This document shows positions 34,718-43,471 of a stretch of 43,499 nt of DNA, piece by piece; the first letter of the stretch is position 1, and each line of letters starts with the position of its first letter. The stretch is from positions 10,256 to 53,754 of the forward strand of contig JALWRH010000076.1 in the NCBI GenBank assembly GCA_026994195.1, written 5' to 3'. Under the pieces are notes generated by a model. The model saw nothing but the letters and a program-made list of their open reading frames with translations, searched no databases and was not told where the DNA came from. Origin of the DNA: Sedimenticola sp. GTDB lineage: Bacteria > Pseudomonadota > Gammaproteobacteria > Chromatiales > Chromatiaceae. Position numbers and translations under genes: made by a program.

Positions 34718-36820
34718 TTACAATTCTGCGTCGTAGATGATGGTGTCCACGGGTTTCTGGATGAAGTTGCCCTGGATGAAGTCAACGCCCACGTTCCACA
34801 ACAGGGTCAGCTGAGCTGCTTCCTCGATATAGGTGACAATGGTTTTTACCTTTTCTTTGTGTAACTGGTCGTTATAGTCCTTGAGCAGTTCCTGCTGTTC
34901 TTTGTCCTGGGACAGAAGGCCTGAAATTTCCGGGGTGAAACATACCATATCGGAATTCAGATGGCGCACCACGTTGACAGCTTCCTGTTCGAAGGGGAAA
35001 TGGGTGAGGGTGATACGGCAATTGATCTTACGCAGGCCTTCGGCCAGCTGCTCCATTTTTTCAAGGTGTGCAATGACATCGTTGTGTGCCACGGCAAAGG
35101 CCAGCCAAGCGCCTTTGGCCTTGAACTCCCGCAGGCAGTCGCAGATCCACAACAGCAGAGAGTCGTCTTCGATACCGGCTGCGGACAGGGTTATCATGAA
35201 ATTCAGCTTGTGGCCATTGGCCCGGTGGCTGGCGACTTCCCGAATGGCATTGCGGATGACCCAGCGATCGATTTCAGCCATGCGTTCAGAACGGATGGCA
35301 TCCTCCATGAATTCCTCTGGTGGTATCTGCTGATCTTCTTCGTCCAACATGCGTACATAGACGGCGTAGTCCTCGCGGCTGTTGCCGTGCAGGCTGACTA
35401 CCGGCTGATAGACAAGATGGAAGCGGTCATTGGATAAGGCTTGGTCAATCAGCTGAACGACGCTTTCATCGCCAGTGTTCTGTTCAGCAACGGGTTGCCC
35501 GCCCTGTTCAAAAGCAATGATACTGGTGTCGTTGGCCAGCCCCTGTTTCCAGGCTTTGACCGCGTGGGAAATAAGGTCGGTGGCGCTATTGGCTGGCGGG
35601 GCATCTGAATGGGAGATGCCGAATACAAACAGTGGTGAAAAGGCGGCGCCATCCTCTTCAAAACTATGCTCGTCAAGAACATTGGACAAACGATTGGCAA
35701 GGGATTCAGCGTCCGTACCAGGTGTGCATAGTATGGCAAACTCGTGCTCGCCAAAACGGGAAACCAGATCTGTGTCATAGGTGGTTTCATTCAGGATACG
35801 GGTTACTTCTTTGAGTACGGTTTCACTGGCATCCTGGCCGAATTGGGTCCTGATATCAGGAAAGTTGCCAATATTGAGAAGTATCATGCTGAGCCGCTGA
35901 CCGGTTTCTCGGGCTTCGGCAAACTGCAGCTCCAGGGTTTCATTGAAATACTTGCGATTGTGCAGGCCTGTATCCGTATCATAATTGGCCAGCTCGGCCA
36001 GGCGTTGTTCGATATCCATGTCCGGAGCCTGGCTGCGGATAATGACCTGGGTGCAGTCTTCACCATCGATAGTCGAAGGAGCAAACTCCATGGTGACGGA
36101 CAGATCCTTTCCCTCGTTGGTCACACAGGTGATCTCGACCTGGTCTGCCGTGTGCTCCTCGTCCAGTTTGCGCAGTACGGGCTTGAACTTGAGGCGGTCG
36201 TTACTGGCAATGAGATCCATGAAGGGGAGGCCTTCAAGTTCATCCGCGTTGCTGAAGCCAAACAGAGAAACATAGGCGGGATTGGCGTAGACATGCATAC
36301 CCTGGTGTATGTAGGCGATGGCATCACGGGCAGTTTCCGTGAGGGTTTCATAGCGCTGTTTGGTTTCTTTCAACTCCTGGGTAACGGCCAACAGCTTCTT
36401 TTTGGTGATCATGTTCTGCTGCTCACGATTCACCACGTAAATGAGATGTGCATGGTCATTGCGCTCAATAATGTCCTGAGCCCGGGTTTCGGCGGCAAAG
36501 AAAAGCTCTTCACTGGGATCGTCCGAGAGCAGAATGAACGCGGCCAGAGGAGAGACTTCGCGTATCTGGCGAATGGCAGTGGTGAAATCGATTTCCTCTG
36601 CATCTGTATTGACAAGAACCACATCAGCATCCAGGTCTTGCACCAGGCTATCGAGTTCATCAGGTGTGTAAGCAGTATTCAAATGTACTGCCATGCCTGA
36701 ATTACGCAGAGTCTGGGAATAAATATTGGCATCGTCGATGGAACATCCAAGCACCAGGAGTTCGACAATGTCGCTCAAAGGTGTAACGATCTGGATAATT
36801 CTTTCCGCGTTGGTGCTCAT
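34718..36820 (-). CDS. FimX-like REC-PAS-GGDEF-EAL protein, degenerate
   Basis: 700 residues. Domains in order are a receiver-like domain without a clear phospho-aspartate pocket (about residues 15-130), a PAS domain (about 145-265), a GGDEF domain with FGEHEF at the active-site position (about 280-435), and an EAL domain with YAVYVRML at the EAL position (about 450-695). Both catalytic motifs are degenerate, while the binding arginine of the EAL region and the late QGNFIQKP are kept. This is the layout of FimX, a c-di-GMP receptor controlling type IV pili, and the length is similar. AGGA precedes the start. It follows a partner gene by 28 nt. Confidence 0.85.
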   Translation of the reverse strand: MSTNAERIIQIVTPLSDIVELLVLGCSIDDANIYSQTLRNSGMAVHLNTAYTPDELDSLVQDLDADVVLVNTDAEEIDFTTAIRQIREVSPLAAFILLSDDPSEELFFAAETRAQDIIERNDHAHLIYVVNREQQNMITKKKLLAVTQELKETKQRYETLTETARDAIAYIHQGMHVYANPAYVSLFGFSNADELEGLPFMDLIASNDRLKFKPVLRKLDEEHTADQVEITCVTNEGKDLSVTMEFAPSTIDGEDCTQVIIRSQAPDMDIEQRLAELANYDTDTGLHNRKYFNETLELQFAEARETGQRLSMILLNIGNFPDIRTQFGQDASETVLKEVTRILNETTYDTDLVSRFGEHEFAILCTPGTDAESLANRLSNVLDEHSFEEDGAAFSPLFVFGISHSDAPPANSATDLISHAVKAWKQGLANDTSIIAFEQGGQPVAEQNTGDESVVQLIDQALSNDRFHLVYQPVVSLHGNSREDYAVYVRMLDEEDQQIPPEEFMEDAIRSERMAEIDRWVIRNAIREVASHRANGHKLNFMITLSAAGIEDDSLLLWICDCLREFKAKGAWLAFAVAHNDVIAHLEKMEQLAEGLRKINCRITLTHFPFEQEAVNVVRHLNSDMVCFTPEISGLLSQDKEQQELLKDYNDQLHKEKVKTIVTYIEEAAQLTLLWNVGVDFIQGNFIQKPVDTIIYDAEL

Positions 36821-36848
36821 AAACTTGATCCTGGGTTATTCTGAGTAT

Positions 36849-38714
36849 TCAAAGATCATTCCATAGATCCTGAAAGTCATCTGTAGGGTCGTCGGATTGT
36901 TTCCGGGATTTTTCTTGTTCCACGTAAGTGAAATGATAGTGGATGAAATTGTTGTTTGACTCCACCCATTTGGTCAGTTTGATCTGGTGTTCGCCAAATT
37001 CTGTGACCATGGTCATGATTGTGTTCAAATCAAAGGCGCGTGTATTGGTCAGTATGCCTTGTCTTTCGCTGTCTATACCGCTTCCGGACAACAGCAGGCA
37101 GCGATACTGGTTCTGCCGGTTGGAGGATGCTTTTGCGCCTGGGGTAATGGTTATGGGTGAACAACTGGAAGCCATCACCTGTATACCCAGGTACAGTTGA
37201 TCGTCTTCAATATCCTTCAGCCAGCGGGTGACTGCAACACTGAATTCCTCAGGGTTATTGGGAGAACGGATGCCCAGGATGTCTCCCACTCTCACTTTCA
37301 TAGGGTAGGAATCTTTCCAGCCCAGGCAGTAGCCCTCTACGCTTTCATTGTAGGTGAGTACGGAAAACGCGGCATTGGGGTCGCGCTTCATCGCATCAAA
37401 CAGGTTGGCGGGTTCATGTTCCATGGGCGTTCCCAGCAAAGCGCTTGCCAGGTTCGAGGAGGAGTCGGCAAATATGGAGTCTCCGCCAAGGCTGTTGATG
37501 GGAGAGGCAATGGCCAGGGTGCTGAAGACACTGTCGTTCCAGGTCAGGTGACTGGAAGGATTGGCATTGCCGGAATGCGCCGTGTTGTCTGCCTGCTGCT
37601 CAGACCCGCTATCCATGTTTTGCTCCAAGAGGTGCAGGAGATTGGTCAGGCCAACGATGGCGTACAGTTCATGGCGCAGGTTGTTGCGAGCAAACTTTCG
37701 TTCCAGGGATTTGTTCCAGCCTTTTATCAGCGAAGTGAGCAGAGACCGGGACAAGTGGTGCGGGTTCTGCTCCATATGTGCAGGAGACTCCCATTCCGCT
37801 TCATCATACTCTTCCCGGGCGCGGGACAGAACGCCGTTCAGATCGAATGCACGGTAACGGCTGTCATTGCGTTGTGCCGGGCTGATGGATTTTTGTGGTG
37901 GTTCGTCTGACCACAGGTTGAGGTAGAAGATTCCGGCGCTGTGATTGTCCATGTCGCTGATCAGGCCAATCTCTGTGTGCTTGTCCCATTCCTGCAGTTT
38001 GTCATGCAACAGTCGTAACTGGGTTTGGGTCAGGCGATAGGGGCTGGTGGTCGCGATCAGAACCATGTCCTTGTACACGTCCTCGATACTCTGCACACTC
38101 TTGCGGCGCCACAAGAACTTGCTGGTTTCCTTCACGCCTATGTGATGTACATGATTCTGTGAGGCCCAGGCATACAGGTAATGGGCTTCACGCCACAGCC
38201 CCTGTTGATAATTGCGGTAGATCAGCAGGTTGTGAAACATGCGTTGCTTCATATACTGAAGCGCCCGTTGTGCGGCAACGATCACCAGTTTCTGGTTGAA
38301 GTTCTTTTCGTCGCCCATGACCTGTTCCAGAAACAGGATCTTGTAGGAAATGGCGATTTCATTGCACAGTTCCGTGGCCAGCCGGGCGGCTTTCTTTGAC
38401 TTCGGGGACAGGGGAAAACCAACATTCAGGTAGTGTTTGGTGATGTTGGTGTTGATATAGCGGACAGGCTCCCGGAAAAGCTCGATGATCTCTGCACGAA
38501 CCAGGGTAGGGATCTTCATGCGGTTGAAGGTGGCGAGGGTTTTATACACCTGGCGTGCTGTTTCGCCGATGTTGGCGACAGGCAGCTGCTCGGCCCAACG
38601 CTTGACTTCCCGGGGACTCAGCAAAAAACTGTCCTCAGGCGCCACCGTCTGCTTGGGGATGGACAGTTCTACCCGTGGTTGCTTGCTGTTCTCGTCGCGT
38701 CTGCTGTCGGCCAT
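36849..38714 (-). CDS. conserved protein upstream of fimX-like gene
   Basis: 621 residues from the ATG at 38714 (AAGGAAAC nine bases ahead). An in-frame GTG at 38852 with AGGAGG 14 bases upstream would add 46 low-complexity residues. The N-terminal two thirds are mostly helical, and a Ser/Asn-rich linker follows (about 370-440). The C-terminal part has a VGDILGIRS...VAVTRWLKD...LGIQVM pattern that recalls a PilZ-like beta barrel, though the RxxxR c-di-GMP motif is not evident. I cannot name the family. The operon with a FimX-like gene suggests a role in c-di-GMP signalling or pilus control. Confidence 0.7.
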   Translation of the reverse strand: MADSRRDENSKQPRVELSIPKQTVAPEDSFLLSPREVKRWAEQLPVANIGETARQVYKTLATFNRMKIPTLVRAEIIELFREPVRYINTNITKHYLNVGFPLSPKSKKAARLATELCNEIAISYKILFLEQVMGDEKNFNQKLVIVAAQRALQYMKQRMFHNLLIYRNYQQGLWREAHYLYAWASQNHVHHIGVKETSKFLWRRKSVQSIEDVYKDMVLIATTSPYRLTQTQLRLLHDKLQEWDKHTEIGLISDMDNHSAGIFYLNLWSDEPPQKSISPAQRNDSRYRAFDLNGVLSRAREEYDEAEWESPAHMEQNPHHLSRSLLTSLIKGWNKSLERKFARNNLRHELYAIVGLTNLLHLLEQNMDSGSEQQADNTAHSGNANPSSHLTWNDSVFSTLAIASPINSLGGDSIFADSSSNLASALLGTPMEHEPANLFDAMKRDPNAAFSVLTYNESVEGYCLGWKDSYPMKVRVGDILGIRSPNNPEEFSVAVTRWLKDIEDDQLYLGIQVMASSCSPITITPGAKASSNRQNQYRCLLLSGSGIDSERQGILTNTRAFDLNTIMTMVTEFGEHQIKLTKWVESNNNFIHYHFTYVEQEKSRKQSDDPTDDFQDLWNDL

Positions 38715-39133
38715 TGTATTGTTTCCTTGTCCCTGAATCGACCCCTGGTGCTTGCTCGGCTGTGGGGTGGTCGGTAGGGTCGCAGTTATGGTGGCACGAA
38801 CCCCGGTCCCGGCCTGTTTGCTATGGCTTGAACGATTGATTTCTGAGTTCACCGGTAGATACCCCGCCTCCTGCTTCTGTTACACAGGATGACAGAAGAA
38901 TATCTCTACCGCTAAATATCGCCTAAAAAGGCTTTTATTCCAAGCACTAAAGGCAATAAATTATATATGAAATCAATAGTTGGGCACAGGGTTGGGTCTT
39001 CAAACAAAGATGGGTTTTCTTTTGCCGGGGGATGGTTATGCCGTAGTGTTGCAGTAAGCGCATGATTTGAAAGGAAAGATGTTTCTCAATGACAGATCCG
39101 ACATGATTCGTGGGTGGCATACCCGGGAAACAG
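38715..39133. other. AT-rich intergenic region
   Basis: 419 bases between two minus-strand genes. A perfect -10 TATAAT on the minus strand lies at 38960-38965, without a good -35. CTTCTGT (38874-38880) and ACAGAAG (38892-38898) form an inverted repeat, and AGGAGG on the minus strand lies at 38872-38867. A short GCCT-AAAA-AGGC hairpin followed by TTTTATT is near 38920. No gene is convincing here. Confidence 0.5.
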
Positions 39134-40183
39134 CTATGGGAAACCCGCATCAATGCCCGGTTGTCCGTTTTGTGATGGGGTCAGCGCGGTCTTGCTTGGT
39201 GCCCCGGGAATCTCGCGTACCAGCCGGGGCAGCAGGTAGCCGGGCAGACTGGCTTGCATGAGCGTATACAACTCTGCCGCCTCCTGATCGTTCACGGCAA
39301 AATGAGCAGCCCCCTGGACCGGATCCAATTGGTGCAGATAGTAGGGCAGGATACCGGACTCGAACAGTGTTTCGCTCAGTTCGGTCTGCACAGAGACACG
39401 ATCGTTGACCCCTTTCAGCAGGACGGCCTGGTTCAGCAAAGGGATGCCCCGGTGGCGCAGGGGCAGCACGGCCTGCGTGAATTCGGTGCTGATCTCCCGG
39501 GGATGGTTGATATGCCATACCAGGCTCGTCGATAGCCGGGTACCTGCCAGCATGTCCAGCAAGGGCTCGTCCAGCCGGTCAGGGAGTACCACGGGCAGCC
39601 GGCTGTGAATGCGCAGGCGGCGCAGGTGAGGGATGTCCTGCAAATGTTGTATCAAAGTGTGCAGGCGCTCATTCGCCAGGCTCAGAGGGTCGCCACCGCT
39701 GAGTATGACTTCCCTGACTGTTTTATCTTTGCGTAGCTGTTCCAGCAAGGCGCTCCAGTGGGAGGCTGTCATCTGGTAGTCCGCATAGGGAAAATGCCGG
39801 CGAAAACAATAGCGGCAGTTGATGGCGCAGGCCCCGGTGGTGATCAGCAGCACCCGCCCATGATACTTGTGCAGTATGCCGTGCCCCTCATGGGCGGCCT
39901 GATCTGCAAGGGGATCGGTGCTGAAGCCAGGGATGTTTTCCATTTCTGCACTCAGGGGCAGAACCTGGCGCAGCAGGGGGTCGTGAATGTTTCCCTTTTC
40001 CATGAGGGAGGCAAAAAAATGCGTGACGCGAATGCTGAAACTGTTGTCAGCCGCGGCCATGCCGGGTTCCAGGTGGTCTTCGAGATCCAGATAGTTCAGC
40101 AGGTCTCCCACACGGCTGAATGCGCCAGCAAGCTGCTGCTGCCAGCTCCCGGTTTTCATGCTTGGGGCGGAAAGAGGTATCAT
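39134..40183 (-). CDS. epmB: EF-P beta-lysylation protein EpmB
   Basis: 349 residues from the ATG at 40183, chosen because the protein then begins like E. coli EpmB; a start at 40237 is possible and would leave only 12 nt to efp. A radical-SAM enzyme of the lysine 2,3-aminomutase family, it converts (S)-alpha-lysine to (R)-beta-lysine for attachment to EF-P. The cluster motif is [16 protein letters not shown] and the PLP-binding region near the C-terminus agree. It is divergent from efp. Confidence 0.93.
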   Translation of the reverse strand: MIPLSAPSMKTGSWQQQLAGAFSRVGDLLNYLDLEDHLEPGMAAADNSFSIRVTHFFASLMEKGNIHDPLLRQVLPLSAEMENIPGFSTDPLADQAAHEGHGILHKYHGRVLLITTGACAINCRYCFRRHFPYADYQMTASHWSALLEQLRKDKTVREVILSGGDPLSLANERLHTLIQHLQDIPHLRRLRIHSRLPVVLPDRLDEPLLDMLAGTRLSTSLVWHINHPREISTEFTQAVLPLRHRGIPLLNQAVLLKGVNDRVSVQTELSETLFESGILPYYLHQLDPVQGAAHFAVNDQEAAELYTLMQASLPGYLLPRLVREIPGAPSKTALTPSQNGQPGIDAGFP

Positions 40184-40249
40184 AGGCGTTTTTTCAACGG
40201 GGGCAGGGTCATTGGCCTGGCGGCTCCAGCGGTACATGGCGAGGAAAAC

Positions 40250-40819
40250 ATGGCAACCTATAGTACAAACGAATTTCGTGGCGGGCTCAAGCTGCTTCTT
40301 GATGGCGATCCCTATGTGATCATCGAAAACGAGTTCGTCAAGCCCGGAAAGGGACAGGCGTTCAACCGGGTGAAACTGCGCAATCTCAAGACCGGCAGGG
40401 TGTTGGAAAAGACCTTCAAGTCGGGCGAGTCCGTGGAAGCTGCGGACGTCATGGACAGGGATTTGCAGTATCTGTACAACGATGGCGAGTACTGGTATTT
40501 CATGGACAACGACAGCTATGAGCAGTACCAGGTGGACGCCAATGCCATGGGCGATGCTGCAAAATGGATCAAGGATCAGGATCAGTGCAACGTCACCCTA
40601 TGGAACGATCAGCCTATCCTGGTGGAAGCGCCCAACTTTGTGGTGCTGGAGATTACTGACACAGATCCCGGCCTCAAGGGTGATACCTCTGGCGGTGGCG
40701 GCAAACCGGCCACCCTGGAGACAGGCGCGGTGGTGCGCGTACCCCTGTTCGTACAGATTGGCGAAAAGATCAAGGTGGATACCCGCAAAGGTGAGTACAT
40801 CAGCCGCGCCAAGGATTGA
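40250..40819 (+). CDS. efp: elongation factor P
   Basis: 189 residues. EF-P rescues ribosomes stalled at polyproline stretches. The modified lysine is K34 in VKPGKGQAF, the same position as in E. coli, and both modification enzymes are adjacent. GAGGA lies five bases before the ATG. An upstream in-frame extension runs antisense through epmB and is not part of the gene. The stop overlaps a TTG codon of the epmA frame. Confidence 0.97.
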   Translation: MATYSTNEFRGGLKLLLDGDPYVIIENEFVKPGKGQAFNRVKLRNLKTGRVLEKTFKSGESVEAADVMDRDLQYLYNDGEYWYFMDNDSYEQYQVDANAMGDAAKWIKDQDQCNVTLWNDQPILVEAPNFVVLEITDTDPGLKGDTSGGGGKPATLETGAVVRVPLFVQIGEKIKVDTRKGEYISRAKD

Positions 40820-40824
40820 TCACC

Positions 40825-41766
40825 GTGTGTGACAGGCTGCGTGCCCGGGCGGATCTGCTGCGCCGGGTTCGCAGCTTTTTTGATGCGCGAGGGGTAATGG
40901 AGGTTTGCACTCCCGTACTCAGCCGTGCTGCGGGCACAGACCCGGCCATAGAGCCCCTGCGGACCCGCTATACCGGACCGGAGCACCCCCGGGGTCTGGA
41001 CTTGTACCTGCAGACCTCTCCCGAGTTTCCCATGAAGCGCCTTCTTGCCGCAGGCAGCGGTCCCATTTACCAGATTGCCCAGGTGTTTCGTGATGGGGAA
41101 TACGGTACCCGGCACAATCCCGAGTTCAGTCTTCTGGAATGGTATCGTCCCGGCTTTGATCACCACGTGCTCATGGACGAGGTGGCTGCGCTGGCAAATG
41201 CATGCCTGCAATCGTCTCTGCCCATAGAAAAGATTGCCTATGTGGATCTGTTCCGTGAGCACATGGGCTGGCATCCTCTGGAAGCGGATCTTTCCATCCT
41301 GGAAGCAAGCGCCCGGGAACAGGGGCTGATGGTGGAGGGCATGGCCAGCAGGGATCAGTGGCTGGATCTTTTCATGAGCCTGGTCATCGAGCCGCGCCTG
41401 GGGAAGCAAAGCTTGACCTTTATTTACGATTATCCTGCCAGTCAGGCTTCACTGGCGCGCATCAGTCTTCATGATCCTGCCCTAGCCAGCCGCTTCGAGC
41501 TGTATCACCGGGGCGTTGAGCTGGCCAACGGTTTTCATGAACTGGCGGATCCTGTGGAGCAGCGCCAGCGTTTCGAACAGGAGAATCTTCAGCGGCAGGA
41601 GCGGGGACAGCGCCAACTGCCCATCGATGAAAATTTTCTGGCGGCCCTGGAAACGGGCCTTCCGGATTGTGCGGGAGTGGCCCTGGGGCTGGATCGTCTG
41701 CTCATGCTGAAGCTGAATGCTTCCTGTCTGGACGACGTCTTAAGCTTTTCTTTGAAAAACGCCTGA
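40825..41766 (+). CDS. epmA: EF-P--(R)-beta-lysine ligase EpmA
   Basis: 313 residues from the GTG at 40825, with AAGGA nine bases upstream inside the efp end; a TTG at 40816 is the alternative. It is a class II lysyl-tRNA-synthetase-like ligase without an anticodon domain (also called PoxA/GenX/YjeA). Motif 2 (QIAQVFRDGEYGTRHNPEF) and motif 3 (GVALGLDRLLML) are present. It ligates (R)-beta-lysine to K34 of EF-P. Its 3' end overlaps psd on the other strand by 65 bp. Confidence 0.95.
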   Translation: MCDRLRARADLLRRVRSFFDARGVMEVCTPVLSRAAGTDPAIEPLRTRYTGPEHPRGLDLYLQTSPEFPMKRLLAAGSGPIYQIAQVFRDGEYGTRHNPEFSLLEWYRPGFDHHVLMDEVAALANACLQSSLPIEKIAYVDLFREHMGWHPLEADLSILEASAREQGLMVEGMASRDQWLDLFMSLVIEPRLGKQSLTFIYDYPASQASLARISLHDPALASRFELYHRGVELANGFHELADPVEQRQRFEQENLQRQERGQRQLPIDENFLAALETGLPDCAGVALGLDRLLMLKLNASCLDDVLSFSLKNA

Positions 41767-42625
41767 CCTTGCCAATGCGCTGCCCCATGCGCACACGCAC
41801 CCCGGGGACAAATGCCTTGTCCCATGCCACAGCATCCTTGCCAAACAGGGTGATGACCGTGGACCCCATGTTGAAGCGTCCCATTTCCTCACCTTTTTTT
41901 AAGGTGATTTGCTGTTTGCCTTCGTAGAGCCAGGTGCTTGGGTCCTTGCCAGGGGCGCGCACTTCACCTGCCCAGACGGTTTCCATGCTGCCCACGAATA
42001 TGGCGCCCACTAGAATGACCAGCATAGGACCAGCGATGGTGTCGAAGCCGCAGATAAGACGCTCATTGCGGGCATACAGGCCGGGAATGAGTTGTGCCGT
42101 GGCATCACTGACGCTGAACAGTTCCCCGGGAACGAAGATCATGCCCTTTAGTTTGCCGCTGAGGGGCATATGCACCCGGTGATAATCCCGGGGGGACAGG
42201 TAGATGGTGGAATAGGCGCCATCCTCGAAAGTTTCCGCCAGATCCTGGTCCCCGCCAAGGAGGGCCAGAAGATCGAAATCATGCCCCTTGGCCTGGATCA
42301 GCCGGCCCTCGGTAATGTAGCCCGCCTGGCTTACCTTGCCGTCGCAGGGTGAGGCTACCGCATCCGGCTGTTGGGCAATGGGCCGGGCATCGGCTTTCAG
42401 GGCGCGGGTGAAGAAGGCATTGAAACTTGGGTAGCTGGTCGGACGGGGGTTTGCGGCATCGAACATGTCCACGGCATAGCGGGAGACGGCTTCCTTGATG
42501 AGCATGTTCTTCAGGGGCTTCCATCGGGTCCGGGCAATACGGTACATGCCTGCGGCCAGCAGATGCTGGGGCAGAATCTTCAACAGGGCGGTGTTGAGCT
42601 TGTCCTTGAATTGCGGTGGCTGCAT
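41702..42625 (-). CDS. psd: phosphatidylserine decarboxylase proenzyme
   Basis: 307-residue membrane-associated proenzyme making phosphatidylethanolamine. The Asp-His-Ser set is D95 (PCDGK), H152 (DYHRVHMP) and S255 in MGSTVI, where self-cleavage between G254 and S255 produces the pyruvoyl group. The usual LGST is MGST here. The last roughly 20 basic residues are encoded antisense to the end of epmA. The Sco-like gene upstream ends five bases before the psd start, so the two are probably cotranscribed. Confidence 0.95.
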   Translation of the reverse strand: MQPPQFKDKLNTALLKILPQHLLAAGMYRIARTRWKPLKNMLIKEAVSRYAVDMFDAANPRPTSYPSFNAFFTRALKADARPIAQQPDAVASPCDGKVSQAGYITEGRLIQAKGHDFDLLALLGGDQDLAETFEDGAYSTIYLSPRDYHRVHMPLSGKLKGMIFVPGELFSVSDATAQLIPGLYARNERLICGFDTIAGPMLVILVGAIFVGSMETVWAGEVRAPGKDPSTWLYEGKQQITLKKGEEMGRFNMGSTVITLFGKDAVAWDKAFVPGVRVRMGQRIGKVRRFSKKSLRRRPDRKHSASA

Positions 42626-42630
42626 GAGTC

Positions 42631-43254
42631 TCAGTTGAAAAATTGCTGGTCGTGGGCAATCACGGCCGGATCGTCCAGGCCGGTGAACAAGGCTACCAAA
42701 AAACCGTCGGGATTGATAAGCGCCACCGCACTCTTTTCAATACTGCAGGAAGAAGGCAACGGCCCGGAGCCAGGTAATCCCATCTGCCGGGCGAGTGGTA
42801 TCAGTGCTGCTTCATCACCGATGACAGCGGTGAATACGGGGTTGAAGAACTCTATGGCCTGTTTCATATCTGTCTTGGGCATGGGGGTGGTTTGCAGGAA
42901 CACCACCCGGGTCCGCTCCTGAAGTCCTCTGTTCCCGGCCAGCCGGTTCCAGGCAAAGACATACAAACGTAGCAGTTCACGGCAGCCGGGATCTTCCAGG
43001 TTGCCGGCCATGAGGAAGTTCCAGTGCTTGCGCAGACTGGCGGGGGTGAAAGGCTTGCCATCCTTGTCTTGGAGGTGAAAGGGCTGAACAGGCTCGGGTT
43101 GGGGGAACACCCAGATCTGCAGGTGCGCCATCAGGGGCCTGGCATAACGGTTGCCCAGGTAATAGCTCAGGGCAAAGATCAGCGCAGCCATGACAGCGAG
43201 AAGCAGTTTGACAGTGAGGCGCCGTGGGCGTTTGGCAAAATGGGAGGAGGTCAT
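42631..43254 (-). CDS. Sco-like membrane protein lacking copper ligands
   Basis: 207 residues from the ATG at 43254; the open frame continues upstream through the tRNA gene and is not coding there. An N-terminal anchor (about residues 15-33) precedes a thioredoxin-like domain with GKPFTPASLRKHW, the start of SCO1/SenC folds. At the CxxxC position the sequence reads NLEDPGCREL, so only one cysteine remains, and the late His of Sco proteins is replaced near EKSAVALINPDG. It may be a degenerate or redox-inactive relative. No Shine-Dalgarno is seen. Confidence 0.75.
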   Translation of the reverse strand: MTSSHFAKRPRRLTVKLLLAVMAALIFALSYYLGNRYARPLMAHLQIWVFPQPEPVQPFHLQDKDGKPFTPASLRKHWNFLMAGNLEDPGCRELLRLYVFAWNRLAGNRGLQERTRVVFLQTTPMPKTDMKQAIEFFNPVFTAVIGDEAALIPLARQMGLPGSGPLPSSCSIEKSAVALINPDGFLVALFTGLDDPAVIAHDQQFFN

Positions 43255-43261
43255 ATAGGGG

Positions 43262-43294
43262 AAAAACCGCAGCCACGCATGGCGGACTGCGGTT
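43262..43294 (-). terminator. intrinsic terminator after tRNA-Leu
   Basis: On the minus strand AACCGCAG (43294-43287) pairs with CTGCGGTT (43272-43265), followed by a T-tract to 43262. It lies 17 nt past the tRNA 3' end, and its T-tract ends seven bases before the ATG of the next minus-strand gene. Confidence 0.75.
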
Positions 43295-43311
43295 GACGTT
43301 CTCAAGAATAT

Positions 43312-43398
43312 TGGTACCGAGGGCCGGACTCGAACCGGCAAGGCCGTGAAGCCGGTGGATTTTGAATCCACTGCGTTTACCAATTTCGCCACCCCGGC
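43312..43398 (-). tRNA. tRNA-Leu (anticodon CAA)
   Basis: 87-nt class II tRNA with encoded CCA. The acceptor 5' strand is GCCGGGG, and the D-arm reads GGCGAAATTGGTAAACGC. The anticodon stem is GTGGA/TCCAC around TTCAAAA, giving anticodon CAA at plus-strand 43364-43362. A long variable arm and the T-loop GGTTCGAGTCC follow. It closely resembles E. coli leuX. Confidence 0.96.
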
Positions 43399-43409
43399 AG
43401 CAGGCTGGA

Positions 43410-43437
43410 AGTATAACCAACATTTTGCCCGTGGCAA
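43410..43437 (-). promoter_or_regulatory. sigma70 promoter of tRNA-Leu
   Basis: On the minus strand: TTGCCA (43437-43432), a 16-nt spacer, TATACT (43415-43410). Both hexamers match consensus at five of six. Transcription would start just before the tRNA 5' end at 43398. Confidence 0.65.
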
Positions 43438-43471
43438 GTAATCATTCTTTTTGATGTAGAATCCGGTTCCC

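Noticed and set aside
39758-40249. Upstream extension of the efp frame
   Set aside because: It runs antisense through epmB; EF-P has its normal N-terminus and ribosome-binding site at 40250.
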